Positions 35,363-43,945 of a DNA stretch of 64,000 nt are shown piece after piece; position 1 is the stretch's first letter, and each line of letters opens with the position of its first letter. The stretch is from Microcoleus vaginatus_C (GTDB taxonomy: Bacteria > Cyanobacteriota > Cyanobacteriia > Cyanobacteriales > Microcoleaceae): the NCBI GenBank assembly GCA_040004035.1, contig JAMPLN010000001.1. One strand, written 5' to 3'. The notes under the pieces are model-generated. The model was not told where the DNA came from and made no database searches. It saw only the letters and a program-made list of their open reading frames with translations. A program made the translations under genes and the position numbers.

Positions 35363-37480
35363 ATGCTTCCAACAATCATCGCCGCTATCGCTCCCTACAT
35401 ATCGGGAGTGCTCTCACCCATCGCCAGAAATATCGGCCACAAACTAGGAGAAGCCTTCGGCAATCAATCTCAAAAGTACCGAGATATTCTGCTTCCCGCT
35501 CCCAATAACTCATCTGATTCGACTGAGATAGAGCGAGCCAAACAGCGTTATTCTCAAGAAATGCTAGAATATGCGAAGGCGAAAGATACCAGAGACCGGG
35601 AATTGTTAAAGCTAACAGTAGCACAAACAGCACGCCGCCTTGAGTTGCAGGAACAGGAACAGCAAGATAGAGTGAAGCTAGCAGCCTTGCAGCGGGATTT
35701 GATGCGGGAATTGCAAGCAAAGGATATTCAGGTCAAGCTGGCTGAAATTCAAACGATTTGGGATAAAGATACTTGGTTTTCTAAGTTGAATCGAGAGGAA
35801 ACTAAGCAGATTTTACTTCAGCAGCAACACCGCCTCTTAATCTTACTATCACCGCCCAAAATTAGCAAGCAATGCCCGGAAACATTCTGTGAAGATTTGC
35901 CAATTGAGATGAGAAGTGTGGGAGATTTTCTCAGACAGCATTATCCTCAACAGGATGTCTTACGCCCAGTTAAGTTTTATAGCGACTATTTCACTGAGTC
36001 GATTGGTGATATTGATGTGGAACGCTTGCAGCGAATTTTATCTCCGGTTCCTACTACAATTTTATATAGCGATATCAGCGATTATGCGGTAACTTTTCGC
36101 GTCGGCTTTTGGGGATTCCAGAATAATCAGGAAGTCTCCCTGTTTTCTACCAAAGTTTTTGACTGGGAAGAGGCAAAAGATGCACTTTTAGCATCTGGGG
36201 TAAGTGAGAAAAAAGCCCTCCGCATGATTCGGCAGTTAATTGTAGCAATTCACAAGTTACTGGCGGGATTTTTAGCAGATTTGTATTATCTCAATATTGA
36301 CCCCGGCTATGAGCCTTTGTTATTTAATTTAAAGGATGAATTTGCTGAATATGGATTAGCAGAAGAGTGGGTGAAACCTTATTTTGATATTCTTCAGGAT
36401 ATTCAGCGGCGACAGCGAGAACAGTATGAACAGGAGTTGAAAAATCTAATTGAGCAAATAGAGGCTGAAGGTCAATCTCAAGCATCTGCCAAAGCTGAAG
36501 CAAAACGCCAACAACAAATAGAAGAATCTGCCAAATCTGAAGTAAAAAGCCAACAACAAATAGAAGAAAAAATCATTAAAAAAGCTCACTCCTTCAAATG
36601 TGTAAAAACTCTTAATCGCGTAGGTAACTCATCTGTTAAGTGCGTAGTTATCAGTCCAGATGGCAAGACTTTTGCTAGTGATAGCAGTGGAGATTGCAGC
36701 AAAATTTGGAATTTGCAGACAGGAGAGCTGATTCGTACTTTCTATGGGCATTTATATGAGGTTTCTTGCGTTGCCATTAGCCCTAATGGAAAATTTTTAG
36801 CGAGTGGAAGTTCTGACAAACAAATTAAGCTATGGAATCTGGAAAGTGGACAAGAAATTAGCACTCTCAAGGGTCACTCAGGTTTAATTCGGTCTCTTGC
36901 TTTTAGTTCAGACGGAGAAACTCTTGTTAGTGGCAGTCAAGACTGTACTATCAAACTGTGGAATCTGAAAAACTCGCAGGAAATTCGCACTCTCATAGGG
37001 CATTCATACTCGGTTTGGTCTGTCGCTATCAGCCCGAATGGGAACACTCTGGTTAGTGGCAGTTATGACAATACTATCAAGCTTTGGAATCTGAAAACCG
37101 GACAGGAAATTCGCACTCTCACAGGGCATTCAGAGTCGGTTTTTTCCGTTGTCATCAGCTCGGATGGACAAATTCTTGCTAGTGGTAGTAGAGACAACAC
37201 TATCAAACTGTGGAATCTGAAAACCGGACAGGAAATTCGCACTCTCACAGGGCATTCAGAGTCGGTTTTTTCCGTTGTCATCAGCCCGGAGGGACAAATT
37301 CTTGCTAGTGGTAGTGGAGACAACACTATCAAACTGTGGAATCTAAAAAATGGACACACAATTTTCACTCTCACAGGGCATTCAGCCAAGGTTAAGTCGG
37401 TCTGTTTTAGCCCGGATGGAAACACTCTGGTTAGTGGCAGTAATGATGGGAGTATCAAGATTTGGCGGTGTGATGGGTGA
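35363..37480 (+). CDS. WD40-repeat protein with unknown N-terminal effector-like region
   Basis: A 705-residue protein. The N-terminus MLPTIIAAIAPYISGVLSPIARNIG is hydrophobic and could insert in or lie on a membrane. A charged helical region (about 50-130) follows. A conserved-looking domain (about 165-330) has PIEMRSVGDFLRQHYP, RPVKFYSDYFTESIGDIDVERLQRILS and TTILYSDISDYAVTFRVGFWG. A Gln/Lys-rich coiled coil (about 345-405) leads into seven WD40 repeats (about 415-705, each ending 'IKLWNL'), expected to close one propeller. WD40 blades on such N-termini in bacteria usually sense or scaffold; the N-terminal domain is unknown to me. The fifth and sixth blades are nearly identical in DNA. Confidence 0.85.
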   Translation: MLPTIIAAIAPYISGVLSPIARNIGHKLGEAFGNQSQKYRDILLPAPNNSSDSTEIERAKQRYSQEMLEYAKAKDTRDRELLKLTVAQTARRLELQEQEQQDRVKLAALQRDLMRELQAKDIQVKLAEIQTIWDKDTWFSKLNREETKQILLQQQHRLLILLSPPKISKQCPETFCEDLPIEMRSVGDFLRQHYPQQDVLRPVKFYSDYFTESIGDIDVERLQRILSPVPTTILYSDISDYAVTFRVGFWGFQNNQEVSLFSTKVFDWEEAKDALLASGVSEKKALRMIRQLIVAIHKLLAGFLADLYYLNIDPGYEPLLFNLKDEFAEYGLAEEWVKPYFDILQDIQRRQREQYEQELKNLIEQIEAEGQSQASAKAEAKRQQQIEESAKSEVKSQQQIEEKIIKKAHSFKCVKTLNRVGNSSVKCVVISPDGKTFASDSSGDCSKIWNLQTGELIRTFYGHLYEVSCVAISPNGKFLASGSSDKQIKLWNLESGQEISTLKGHSGLIRSLAFSSDGETLVSGSQDCTIKLWNLKNSQEIRTLIGHSYSVWSVAISPNGNTLVSGSYDNTIKLWNLKTGQEIRTLTGHSESVFSVVISSDGQILASGSRDNTIKLWNLKTGQEIRTLTGHSESVFSVVISPEGQILASGSGDNTIKLWNLKNGHTIFTLTGHSAKVKSVCFSPDGNTLVSGSNDGSIKIWRCDG
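37085..37336 (+). repeat. Two nearly identical 126-bp WD40 units
   Basis: The unit starting TGGAATCTGAAAACCGG at 37085 is repeated at 37211 with exactly 126 bp offset and only a handful of base differences, far more alike than the other blades of the same gene. This points to a recent unit duplication or to gene conversion. Confidence 0.85.
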
Positions 37481-37585
37481 AGTAAGAGGGAAAGATGAAA
37501 ATTCTGGCGCGATTTGCAAACATGGAACTACAAAACTTGACTGCGTGAGAAATAAACCGATAAACGCTTAGGGAAGGTAATTGAA

Positions 37586-37985
37586 ATGTCCAAAACAATT
37601 AATTTTGAGCAAGCAGTGTTAGAGAATCTGCGACAGTTGCCAAGGGAGAAACAACAAGAAGTGCTCGACTTTGCACAATTCCTCGTGCAAAAAGCGGAAC
37701 AGAAAAAGCAGTTCCCCAGCGAAAGTTTTGAGTCTAATATTTCGTCAACAACCGAACCTAGTCTCAAGCTATCACAAGCGAGAAATTGCTAGCCTGCCAA
37801 TAGCAGAACGCCATAAAATACTAGCACCATTTATACCTGCTACAGCCGAAGATTTTTTGACATATCCTGAATTAACCGAGTTTTCGTTACTCGATGGCGA
37901 AGACTGGGAGGATGACAGAATTCAAAAAGTCTCAAAACTATATTCATCCTCAAAAACTTCAGACCAAGCAAGTGAGATTAATTGA
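37586..37985 (+). pseudogene. DUF2281-type (antitoxin-like) gene broken by a frameshift
   Basis: ATG 37586 (preceded by AGGGAAGG) opens NFEQAVLENLRQLPREKQQEVLDFAQFLVQKAEQK, the hallmark of DUF2281 proteins, often found as antitoxin-like partners. The frame stops at 37790. The expected C-terminal part appears one frame over: REIASLPIAERHKILAPFI, then TAEDFLTYPELTEFSLLDGEDWED. That tail is typical of small antitoxin-like proteins next to PIN or RelE-type toxins. A single +1 shift near 37775 explains it. No toxin gene follows; instead the 3' end overlaps the convergent DUF29 gene. Confidence 0.75.
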
Positions 37986-38365
37986 CATTTTTTACCCATT
38001 TCATCCTGGGCATCTTTCAGCGCAACTTGAAAACATTTCTCCCAGATAGACTCAATAAAATCACGATTTAAACTCGGCATTTCTTCTTGACTTTCTTCAA
38101 TCTCTCGCCGCGCCGAACGAATACTAATAGCCCAGCTAGCTGTTCGTTTTTCAGGTTGATTTTTCCATTTAATAATATGAAGCATTAAACGAATTAACTG
38201 GCTTTTTAATGCTCGTTTTTCGGTTCTCCCCATTGCTTCAATTAAAGATTCTAAACCTGCCGTTGCTTCCATAGATTTTCCTTCTTTGAGAAGTGTCTGG
38301 ACTGTGACAGCCGTTTGATAATGAGAACACACTGCTAACCAGTCCCAATCTTGTTTAGTCAGCAT
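37922..38365 (-). CDS. DUF29 family protein
   Basis: A 147-residue protein of the DUF29 family: DWDWLAVCSHYQTAVTVQTLLKEGK, then GLESLIEAMGRTEKRALKSQLIRLMLHIIKWKNQPEKRTASW and RREIEESQEEMPSLN. These helices (SrLiyLlxHLLKWxxQPxxR) define the family, which is abundant in cyanobacteria and has no established function. ATG 38365 was chosen because the family starts about ten residues before 'WL'; the 62 codons upstream are not conserved. Its 3' end overlaps the broken DUF2281-type gene on the other strand by 64 bases. Confidence 0.87.
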   Translation of the reverse strand: MLTKQDWDWLAVCSHYQTAVTVQTLLKEGKSMEATAGLESLIEAMGRTEKRALKSQLIRLMLHIIKWKNQPEKRTASWAISIRSARREIEESQEEMPSLNRDFIESIWEKCFQVALKDAQDEMGKKCQLISLAWSEVFEDEYSFETF

Positions 38366-38566
38366 TGCCCTATCCTTGAAATTGCTTATATTCCTAAATT
38401 TATCATACCGATCGCCCCTCAACTGGGTCCTCCCATCCCCCAACAGCCCAACAATACTTAATAAAAACTTTATAAAACTTACCATTTCCGCATAGATTAG
38501 AGTTATCCTAGAAAATCCAGCAATCCTGCAAAGCGTCAACCTTCTCGTCACTTATCCAGTGGTTCG

Positions 38567-39712
38567 ATGACTCAAACCCAAAGCACTAAAACCGCCACCC
38601 CAACTGCAATTTATTCCTTGACAATTGCTCCCGCCTGTGTATTGCGTGGTCGATCGGCGATCGCACAAGCCGGAGATGCGATCGCCCGTTTCGGAAAGCG
38701 GCCGCTAATCGTCGGCGGCAGCAACTCCCTCGCCGCCGCCCAACCGTACCTGCAACCAATCCTCGAACAGCAGCAGTTAAAATCCGCCGAAACAGCATAC
38801 GGCAAGGATTGCAGCGAAACCAGCCTCGAAACCCTCCGCGAAGCAGCCCAAACCCATCAAGCCGACTTCATCATCGGTGTCGGCGGCGGCAAAGCCTTAG
38901 ACGCAGCCAAACTCGTCGCCCATCAGTGCAAAATCCCGATCGTCACAATACCCACATCAGCAGCCACCTGTGCCGCTTGGACAGCCCTTTCTAACATTTA
39001 TTCAGAACAAGGTGCATTCCAATACGATGTCACATTAGCCAGATGTCCCGACTTATTAATACTCGACTACGGCTTAATTCAAACCGCACCACAGCGGACA
39101 TTAGTAGCAGGAATTGGAGATGCGATCGCCAAATGGTACGAAGCATCAGTCAGCAGCGGACACTCCGAACAAACCCTGATAATTTCGGCCGTCCAACAAG
39201 CTAGAATACTGCGCGATATTTTATTCCAAAAATCAGCCGCCGCCCTCAAAGAACCCGGTAGCGAAACCTGGCAAGAAGTCACAGATGCCGCCGTATTGCT
39301 AGCAGGAGTAATCGGCGGAATTGGTGGTGCTCAATGTCGCACCGTCGCCGCCCACGCCGTCCACAACGGCCTAACTCATCTATTAGCAAGTCACGGCACA
39401 TTGCACGGCGAAAAAGTCGCCTACGGCATTTTAGTACAACTGCGACTAGAAGAAATGCTGCAAAACAATCAACTCGCCGCTAGCGCCAGACAGCAACTGC
39501 TAAAATTCTACGCCGAGATTGGATTGCCCCAAACTTTAGAAAACCTCGGACTCGGAGACATTACCATCACAGAATTGCAGCGCGCCGCCGACATAGCCTG
39601 CAATCCTAATTCCGACATCCACCGACTGCCTTTTAAAGTTGTTCCCCAACAATTAATGGCAGCGATGGTTTCTACCACCGCACCTGTGGGAGAATTAAAG
39701 ATTAAGAATTAA
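38567..39712 (+). CDS. Iron-type alcohol/glycerol dehydrogenase family protein
   Basis: A 381-residue member of the Fe-ADH/glycerol dehydrogenase family, NAD(P)- and metal-dependent. NAD site IIGVGGGKALDAAK (K109) and PTSAATCAAWTALSNIYSE. Metal ligands: D185 in GIGDAIAKW, a histidine in VAAHAVHNGLTH and one in HGTLHGEKVAYG. GldA-like rather than long-chain alcohol dehydrogenase by length and motifs, but the substrate is not certain. It is followed at 99 bases by an aminotransferase on the same strand, with a hairpin repeat between. ATG 38567 is the only sensible start; the 3-phase arrangement is very GC-rich in places (GCCGCC runs). Confidence 0.88.
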   Translation: MTQTQSTKTATPTAIYSLTIAPACVLRGRSAIAQAGDAIARFGKRPLIVGGSNSLAAAQPYLQPILEQQQLKSAETAYGKDCSETSLETLREAAQTHQADFIIGVGGGKALDAAKLVAHQCKIPIVTIPTSAATCAAWTALSNIYSEQGAFQYDVTLARCPDLLILDYGLIQTAPQRTLVAGIGDAIAKWYEASVSSGHSEQTLIISAVQQARILRDILFQKSAAALKEPGSETWQEVTDAAVLLAGVIGGIGGAQCRTVAAHAVHNGLTHLLASHGTLHGEKVAYGILVQLRLEEMLQNNQLAASARQQLLKFYAEIGLPQTLENLGLGDITITELQRAADIACNPNSDIHRLPFKVVPQQLMAAMVSTTAPVGELKIKN

Positions 39713-39720
39713 AACAGTTT

Positions 39721-39778
39721 GTAGTAAGGACTTTAGTCCTGAAAAGGCTGTGCTAGCAAGGACGAAAGTCCTTACTAC
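39721..39778. repeat. GTAGTAAGGACT...AGTCCTTACTAC hairpin element
   Basis: GTAGTAAGGACTTTAGTCC at 39721 is matched by the complement of GGACGAAAGTCCTTACTAC ending at 39777. A diverged copy is at 3707-3760 and a sister design (AGTCCTCT palindromes) is at 46186-46247. It is a dispersed repeat of this genome and splits the two-gene unit, so it may reduce read-through. Confidence 0.75.
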
Positions 39779-39811
39779 AAACCAGGAAAACTGACAACTG
39801 ACAAAAAATAA

Positions 39812-40996
39812 ATGACCTTGGATTGGATTACCCCTGCTGACAGGTTGCAAAAACTACCGCCCTACGTATTTGCCCGTCTCGACGAACTCAAAGCCCGCGC
39901 CCGCGAACAAGGACTCGATTTAATAGACTTAGGAATGGGAAACCCCGACGGTGCCACTCCTCAACCAGTAGTAGAAGCGGCTGTCGCAGCCATCCAAAAT
40001 ACTGCCAATCACGGCTATCCACCCTTTGAAGGAACTGCCAGTTTCCGCCGTACTATTACTAAATGGTACAGCCGCCGGTACAACGTTGAACTCGATCCAG
40101 AAAGCGAAGCATTGCCTTTGTTGGGTTCTAAAGAAGGTTTAGCGCATTTTGCGATCGCCTATATCAATCCAGGGGACTTAATATTAGTACCAAGTCCTGC
40201 TTATCCCGTATTATTTCGCGGCCCAATAATCGCCGGTGCAAAAGTTCACAACATCATCCTCAAACCAGAAAACGACTGGGTAATTGACTTAGCCGACATT
40301 CCCGACAGCGTAGCCGAACAAGCCAAAATCCTCTATTTCAATTATCCCAGCAATCCGACTGGAGCAACTGCACCCCGCGAATTTTACAAAGATATTGTTG
40401 CTTTTGCACACAAACATCAAATCTTGCTGGTTCACGACTTGTGTTATGCGGAATTAGCCTTTGACGGGTATCAACCGACAAGTTTATTAGAAATTCCCGG
40501 CGGTAAAGAAATCGGCGTGGAATTTCACACGATGTCCAAAACCTACAATATGGCCGGCTGGCGCGTCGGTTTTGTAGTAGGAAATAGCAAAATTATTCAA
40601 GGTTTGCGGACATTAAAAACTAACCTAGATTACGGTATATTTTCCGCTTTGCAAACAGCAGCAGAAACAGCACTGCAATTGCCCGACAGTTACTTGCACG
40701 AAGTGCAGAATCGTTACAGGACTCGCCGGGATTTCATGGTTGAAGGATTGGCAGAATTAGGGTGGAATATTCCTAAACCTCTGGCTGCAATGTATCTTTG
40801 GGCTCCCTGCACTCCGGGCATGAGTTCGACTGATTTTGCCCTGAATGTTTTGCAGCAAACTGGTGTTGTAGTGACTCCTGGCAATGCTTTTGGGCCGGGC
40901 GGCGAAGGATATGTGAGAATTAGTTTAATTGCAGATTGCGATCGGCTGGGAGAAGCATTGCGGCGTTTGAAACAAGCAAACATTCGATATCAATAG
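39812..40996 (+). CDS. Class I aminotransferase (LL-diaminopimelate/aspartate aminotransferase type)
   Basis: A 394-residue PLP enzyme of fold type I. IDLGMGNPDGATP, the substrate-binding NHGYPPFEG, LGSKEGLAHF, VPSPAYPVLF, FNYPSNPTGATAP, VHDLCYAELAFDGY and the PLP lysine K243 in SKTYNMAGWRVGF are all present, with RISL near the C-terminus giving the carboxylate-binding arginine. Relatives in cyanobacteria are labelled LL-diaminopimelate aminotransferase or aspartate/alanine aminotransferase. A role in lysine/peptidoglycan synthesis would fit dapF at 47.8 kb but the specificity is not settled by sequence. Confidence 0.88.
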   Translation: MTLDWITPADRLQKLPPYVFARLDELKARAREQGLDLIDLGMGNPDGATPQPVVEAAVAAIQNTANHGYPPFEGTASFRRTITKWYSRRYNVELDPESEALPLLGSKEGLAHFAIAYINPGDLILVPSPAYPVLFRGPIIAGAKVHNIILKPENDWVIDLADIPDSVAEQAKILYFNYPSNPTGATAPREFYKDIVAFAHKHQILLVHDLCYAELAFDGYQPTSLLEIPGGKEIGVEFHTMSKTYNMAGWRVGFVVGNSKIIQGLRTLKTNLDYGIFSALQTAAETALQLPDSYLHEVQNRYRTRRDFMVEGLAELGWNIPKPLAAMYLWAPCTPGMSSTDFALNVLQQTGVVVTPGNAFGPGGEGYVRISLIADCDRLGEALRRLKQANIRYQ

Positions 40997-41042
40997 TCAT
41001 TGGTTATTGGTTATTGGCGATCGGCCGCTCACTCTGCATCAA

Positions 41043-41094
41043 CTCATTATTATGTTGAGGATGACACCCATTATCCCCTAAACATAATAATGAG
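41043..41094. terminator. Possible terminator or operator hairpin (14-bp stem, 24-base loop)
   Basis: The stem CTCATTATTATGTT/AACATAATAATGAG is perfect but AT-rich and is not followed by a T-run, so a classical rho-independent terminator is doubtful. It lies 46 bases after the aminotransferase stop. Confidence 0.35.
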
Positions 41095-41111
41095 ATTAAC
41101 ATAAGATTAAC
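41093..41111. promoter_or_regulatory. Direct repeat AGATTAAC-ATA-AGATTAAC
   Basis: Two identical octamers in 11-bp phase. The complement, GTTAATCT-TAT-GTTAATCT, has the layout of an OmpR-type or Pho-box-like operator, although the word differs from the known cyanobacterial Pho box. It is about 300 bases upstream of the dynamin-like gene. Confidence 0.3.
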
Positions 41112-41402
41112 AAGCTCAGGCGCATACAAATTGTACAGTCAAGTTTGATGAAATTATTGTGGGGTGTCCCGCCCGCCCGAAAAATACAACGCAAGATGCG
41201 GGACAGCTTAGTGCGTATGGTGCCCCGGAGCAGAATAAACCTGTTAAAATCGAAATAATCAATCTCCGAGGCACTCTACAAGTTGATTTAAGAGTGACTC
41301 TTTATTTTGTGCCAAGGTTTTAAACATCCGTGGATGTACGATGTCCGACGCCGTGCCTCCTTAGTTATACTTAACAAAGATCATTAAGGAAGCATTTTTG
41401 CC

Positions 41403-43907
41403 ATGCCTGGAATTGAATCTAAGTTAAACAACACGCGCAACCTTTTACAAGAATTAGGCAACTCAGTCTCTAGCTTAGTCAAATCGTCCCCGGATGTTTT
41501 TGCTGATTCGGGGATTCAATCTTGCCTACAGGATTTTTTAACTGTTTATCAAGAAGCCGTCCAACGCCTAGAAAATCCTAGTTTTCGGATTGCTACTCTG
41601 GGCACAACTTCCTCTGGAAAGTCAACGATTGTTAACGCGCTGATTGGTCGAAAAATCGCACCGATTGAAGCCGGAGAAATGAGTGGGGGTGTATTAACCA
41701 TCAAACATTCTCAAGAACCGAGATTAATGATTGCAGAAACGGAAGATGCTGCTTGGGATGTTGGTGAATGGACGGGATTAAGCGATGAGGATGTATACCA
41801 GCGGATTCGCGAGGTGATGCACTCCTATCACGCGGCGCGGAAAAAGCGTGAGTATGTTGCGCCACAAATAACCGCTCATCTTCCTCTTTTACCTGCTTGT
41901 GATGCTTCTTTGCTAGATTTACCCAAGGGAATCGGAGTAGAATTGATTGATTTACCGGGATTGAAATCTGTTCAAGACCGGGCTAACTTAGCCACTATCC
42001 AAAAGCAAGTTAATAAAGCTTTTAGTTTAGTGGCTTTGGACTATATGCAGGTAGATGATGAGCACAGAAAACGCTTATTAGAAGAATTAAAGAAAGTTGT
42101 CGAATATCTACAAGGTCGCACAGATTCGATGATTTTTATCTTAAATCGGGTCGATAACCTAGGAGCAGATGATTTACCCCTCTCAGTGCGGATTGATAAG
42201 TTAAGAGAAGAAATTAAAGAGGTCTTATCGCTTCCAGAACTTCCTGATGTTCTGCCTTTTAATGCTCGTCTTTTATATTATGCTCAGTGTGCTTGGGGTT
42301 CAGGAGCTTTTAACGAACCATCACGGATAAATCAGGAACTACGCTTAAAACTTCTGAAAGCTATGTTTCAAGATTGTGCAGGAGTTATTAAATTAAATAC
42401 TAAGGAGAACCGCGATTTAAAGAATTGGTTTCGTGATTTTGAAGATCGAGTAGAAGACAATGAGGCTATTGATGATGAAACCATGCGACAAATTCTCCAC
42501 TATTCTTTAGAATGGAGTGGAGGTAGAGAACTTTGGGATCTTTTCCGTGTGCGGGTTCAAGAATCATTTGCTGAACTGGTAATACTTCCTGCATTGTTGG
42601 AAGTATTCAATAACTATGAGTCTTTGTCAGATAATCTAGATATTCTGATTAAAACACGAAAGATTAATAATCAAGAACAGGTTGAACAAGAAAGAGAAAA
42701 GATTGCTCAAATTCGTCAAGACTTACAAAAAAACATCAAAAAACTTGGAAAAGAATTTAATACCGAGATTGAGCAATTAATAGAAGGATTGAAAAACAAC
42801 GAGCCTAAAAGTCGGTTGAAGATTAAAGAGGATGCTGTCAAAAAAGCACGTAAGGGGTTTTCTATAATTTTGGAGGCTGTCGCTGAGGTGGAAGGAGACT
42901 TAACCAAAGTTCTAATTGTTCCAGTTCGCGATTCTCTTAAGAAGAACCAAGGAGCTTTTGAACTGAGAGATAAACTACGCGAAGTCACATTACCTTCATT
43001 AGCGGATAATATTTCAAAAGCTTACGATAATGTTAGTCGAAGACTCAGCAAATTTTCTCCACAGTCAGAATATTTAGTTAAGAGTGTAAGAGCTGATGAT
43101 GATAAAGGGAAAAAAGAACTTGAAGATGATGAGCGTTATGTTCGTCTCCTGTATCACTATATGAGAGAAGCTATCACCAAAAGAGCAGAGTTTGTTTTAC
43201 AAGGAAAAGCTCAACAGTTTGCACAAGCTTTAGAATCATTAGTTGATGTACATGTTAATAGCTTAAAAGTTTGTTTGTCCGCCTCAAATTTTTCTGCGAT
43301 TAATATTGAAAAAGCAGCCATCAGTAATTTACGCAAAAAGTTAGCTCAAAACTTGCCAACTTTACCGGAGAATTTTTTTGAACTTCCAGACGCTATTAAG
43401 CAAAATCGCTCCCAACAAAGAGAAGTAGTTGGTACGAAAACAGAATATGAAACTCGCACAAAAACTGAATATCAAAGTTATACAGAATCTTATCAAGATG
43501 GTTCTTGTTTTTCTAGCACAAAAACGAGAACAAAAACACGACCCGTAACCCGTAATTACCAAGAAGCTGTAACTCGGAATATTTACGAAGATATCGAGTA
43601 TGTTGAACTTTTTCTTCCTTCTCCAGACTTAATGGCAAAACAATGGTCAAGTGGAATTGCGAAAAACAAAGCAAGTTTATGGGATATTTTATGTGACTGG
43701 ATTATCAAACGATTAAATTATGTTACCAGTATCTTTGAAGAATCCGTTGATGAGATTACCAATCTAGCTGAACGTGCTTTGCAACAACAATTAAGTTTTA
43801 TTGAGGATAACTTTGAACAGGAAAAACAGTTTTGGCGCGATTTTGAAGTGCAAAAAGATAATGCAACAGCAATTTGTCAAATGTTAGCAGAAGATTGTCG
43901 TCAGTAA
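41403..43907 (+). CDS. Bacterial dynamin-like GTPase
   Basis: An 834-residue large GTPase, first gene of a three-gene run. G domain: G1 GTTSSGKS (67-74), G2 region GEMSGGVLTI, G3 DLPG (183-186, ELIDLPGLKSV), G4 NRVD (248-251). A long helical part (about 430-640) is rich in Lys/Glu and should form the stalk. Between about 675 and 730 is an odd Thr/Tyr/Lys-rich segment (TKTEYETRTKTEYQSYTESY, then STKTRTKTRPVTRNYQ). The C-terminus is helical. Bacterial dynamins act at membranes; some take part in phage defence or toxin export. The helical middle part lacks an obvious transmembrane segment, so the paddle may be supplied by the two small partners. Confidence 0.9.
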   Translation: MPGIESKLNNTRNLLQELGNSVSSLVKSSPDVFADSGIQSCLQDFLTVYQEAVQRLENPSFRIATLGTTSSGKSTIVNALIGRKIAPIEAGEMSGGVLTIKHSQEPRLMIAETEDAAWDVGEWTGLSDEDVYQRIREVMHSYHAARKKREYVAPQITAHLPLLPACDASLLDLPKGIGVELIDLPGLKSVQDRANLATIQKQVNKAFSLVALDYMQVDDEHRKRLLEELKKVVEYLQGRTDSMIFILNRVDNLGADDLPLSVRIDKLREEIKEVLSLPELPDVLPFNARLLYYAQCAWGSGAFNEPSRINQELRLKLLKAMFQDCAGVIKLNTKENRDLKNWFRDFEDRVEDNEAIDDETMRQILHYSLEWSGGRELWDLFRVRVQESFAELVILPALLEVFNNYESLSDNLDILIKTRKINNQEQVEQEREKIAQIRQDLQKNIKKLGKEFNTEIEQLIEGLKNNEPKSRLKIKEDAVKKARKGFSIILEAVAEVEGDLTKVLIVPVRDSLKKNQGAFELRDKLREVTLPSLADNISKAYDNVSRRLSKFSPQSEYLVKSVRADDDKGKKELEDDERYVRLLYHYMREAITKRAEFVLQGKAQQFAQALESLVDVHVNSLKVCLSASNFSAINIEKAAISNLRKKLAQNLPTLPENFFELPDAIKQNRSQQREVVGTKTEYETRTKTEYQSYTESYQDGSCFSSTKTRTKTRPVTRNYQEAVTRNIYEDIEYVELFLPSPDLMAKQWSSGIAKNKASLWDILCDWIIKRLNYVTSIFEESVDEITNLAERALQQQLSFIEDNFEQEKQFWRDFEVQKDNATAICQMLAEDCRQ

Positions 43908-43945
43908 AGTAGGTTTTAAACATAGTAAAATTCAGGAGTAAAAAA

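Larger units (their letters stand above)
40997..41402. other. Intergenic with a 14-bp inverted repeat and a direct repeat
   Basis: 406 bases ahead of the dynamin-like operon. CTCATTATTATGTT (41043-41056) is exactly complemented at 41081-41094. Overlapping its end, AGATTAAC occurs twice with a 3-base gap (41093-41100 and 41104-41111). The rest shows no gene. Confidence 0.6.

Noticed and set aside
35281..35508. 75-codon frame overlapping the start of the WD40 gene
   Set aside because: It runs out of phase into the WD40 gene and has no similarity to a known family.
37085..37336. Regular repeats that could be mistaken for a CRISPR array
   Set aside because: They are WD40 coding units with no unique spacers; no CRISPR array was found in the window.
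41093..41111. Pho box
   Set aside because: The spacing fits a Pho-box-like operator, but the octamer does not match the known cyanobacterial word and the genes downstream are not phosphate genes.
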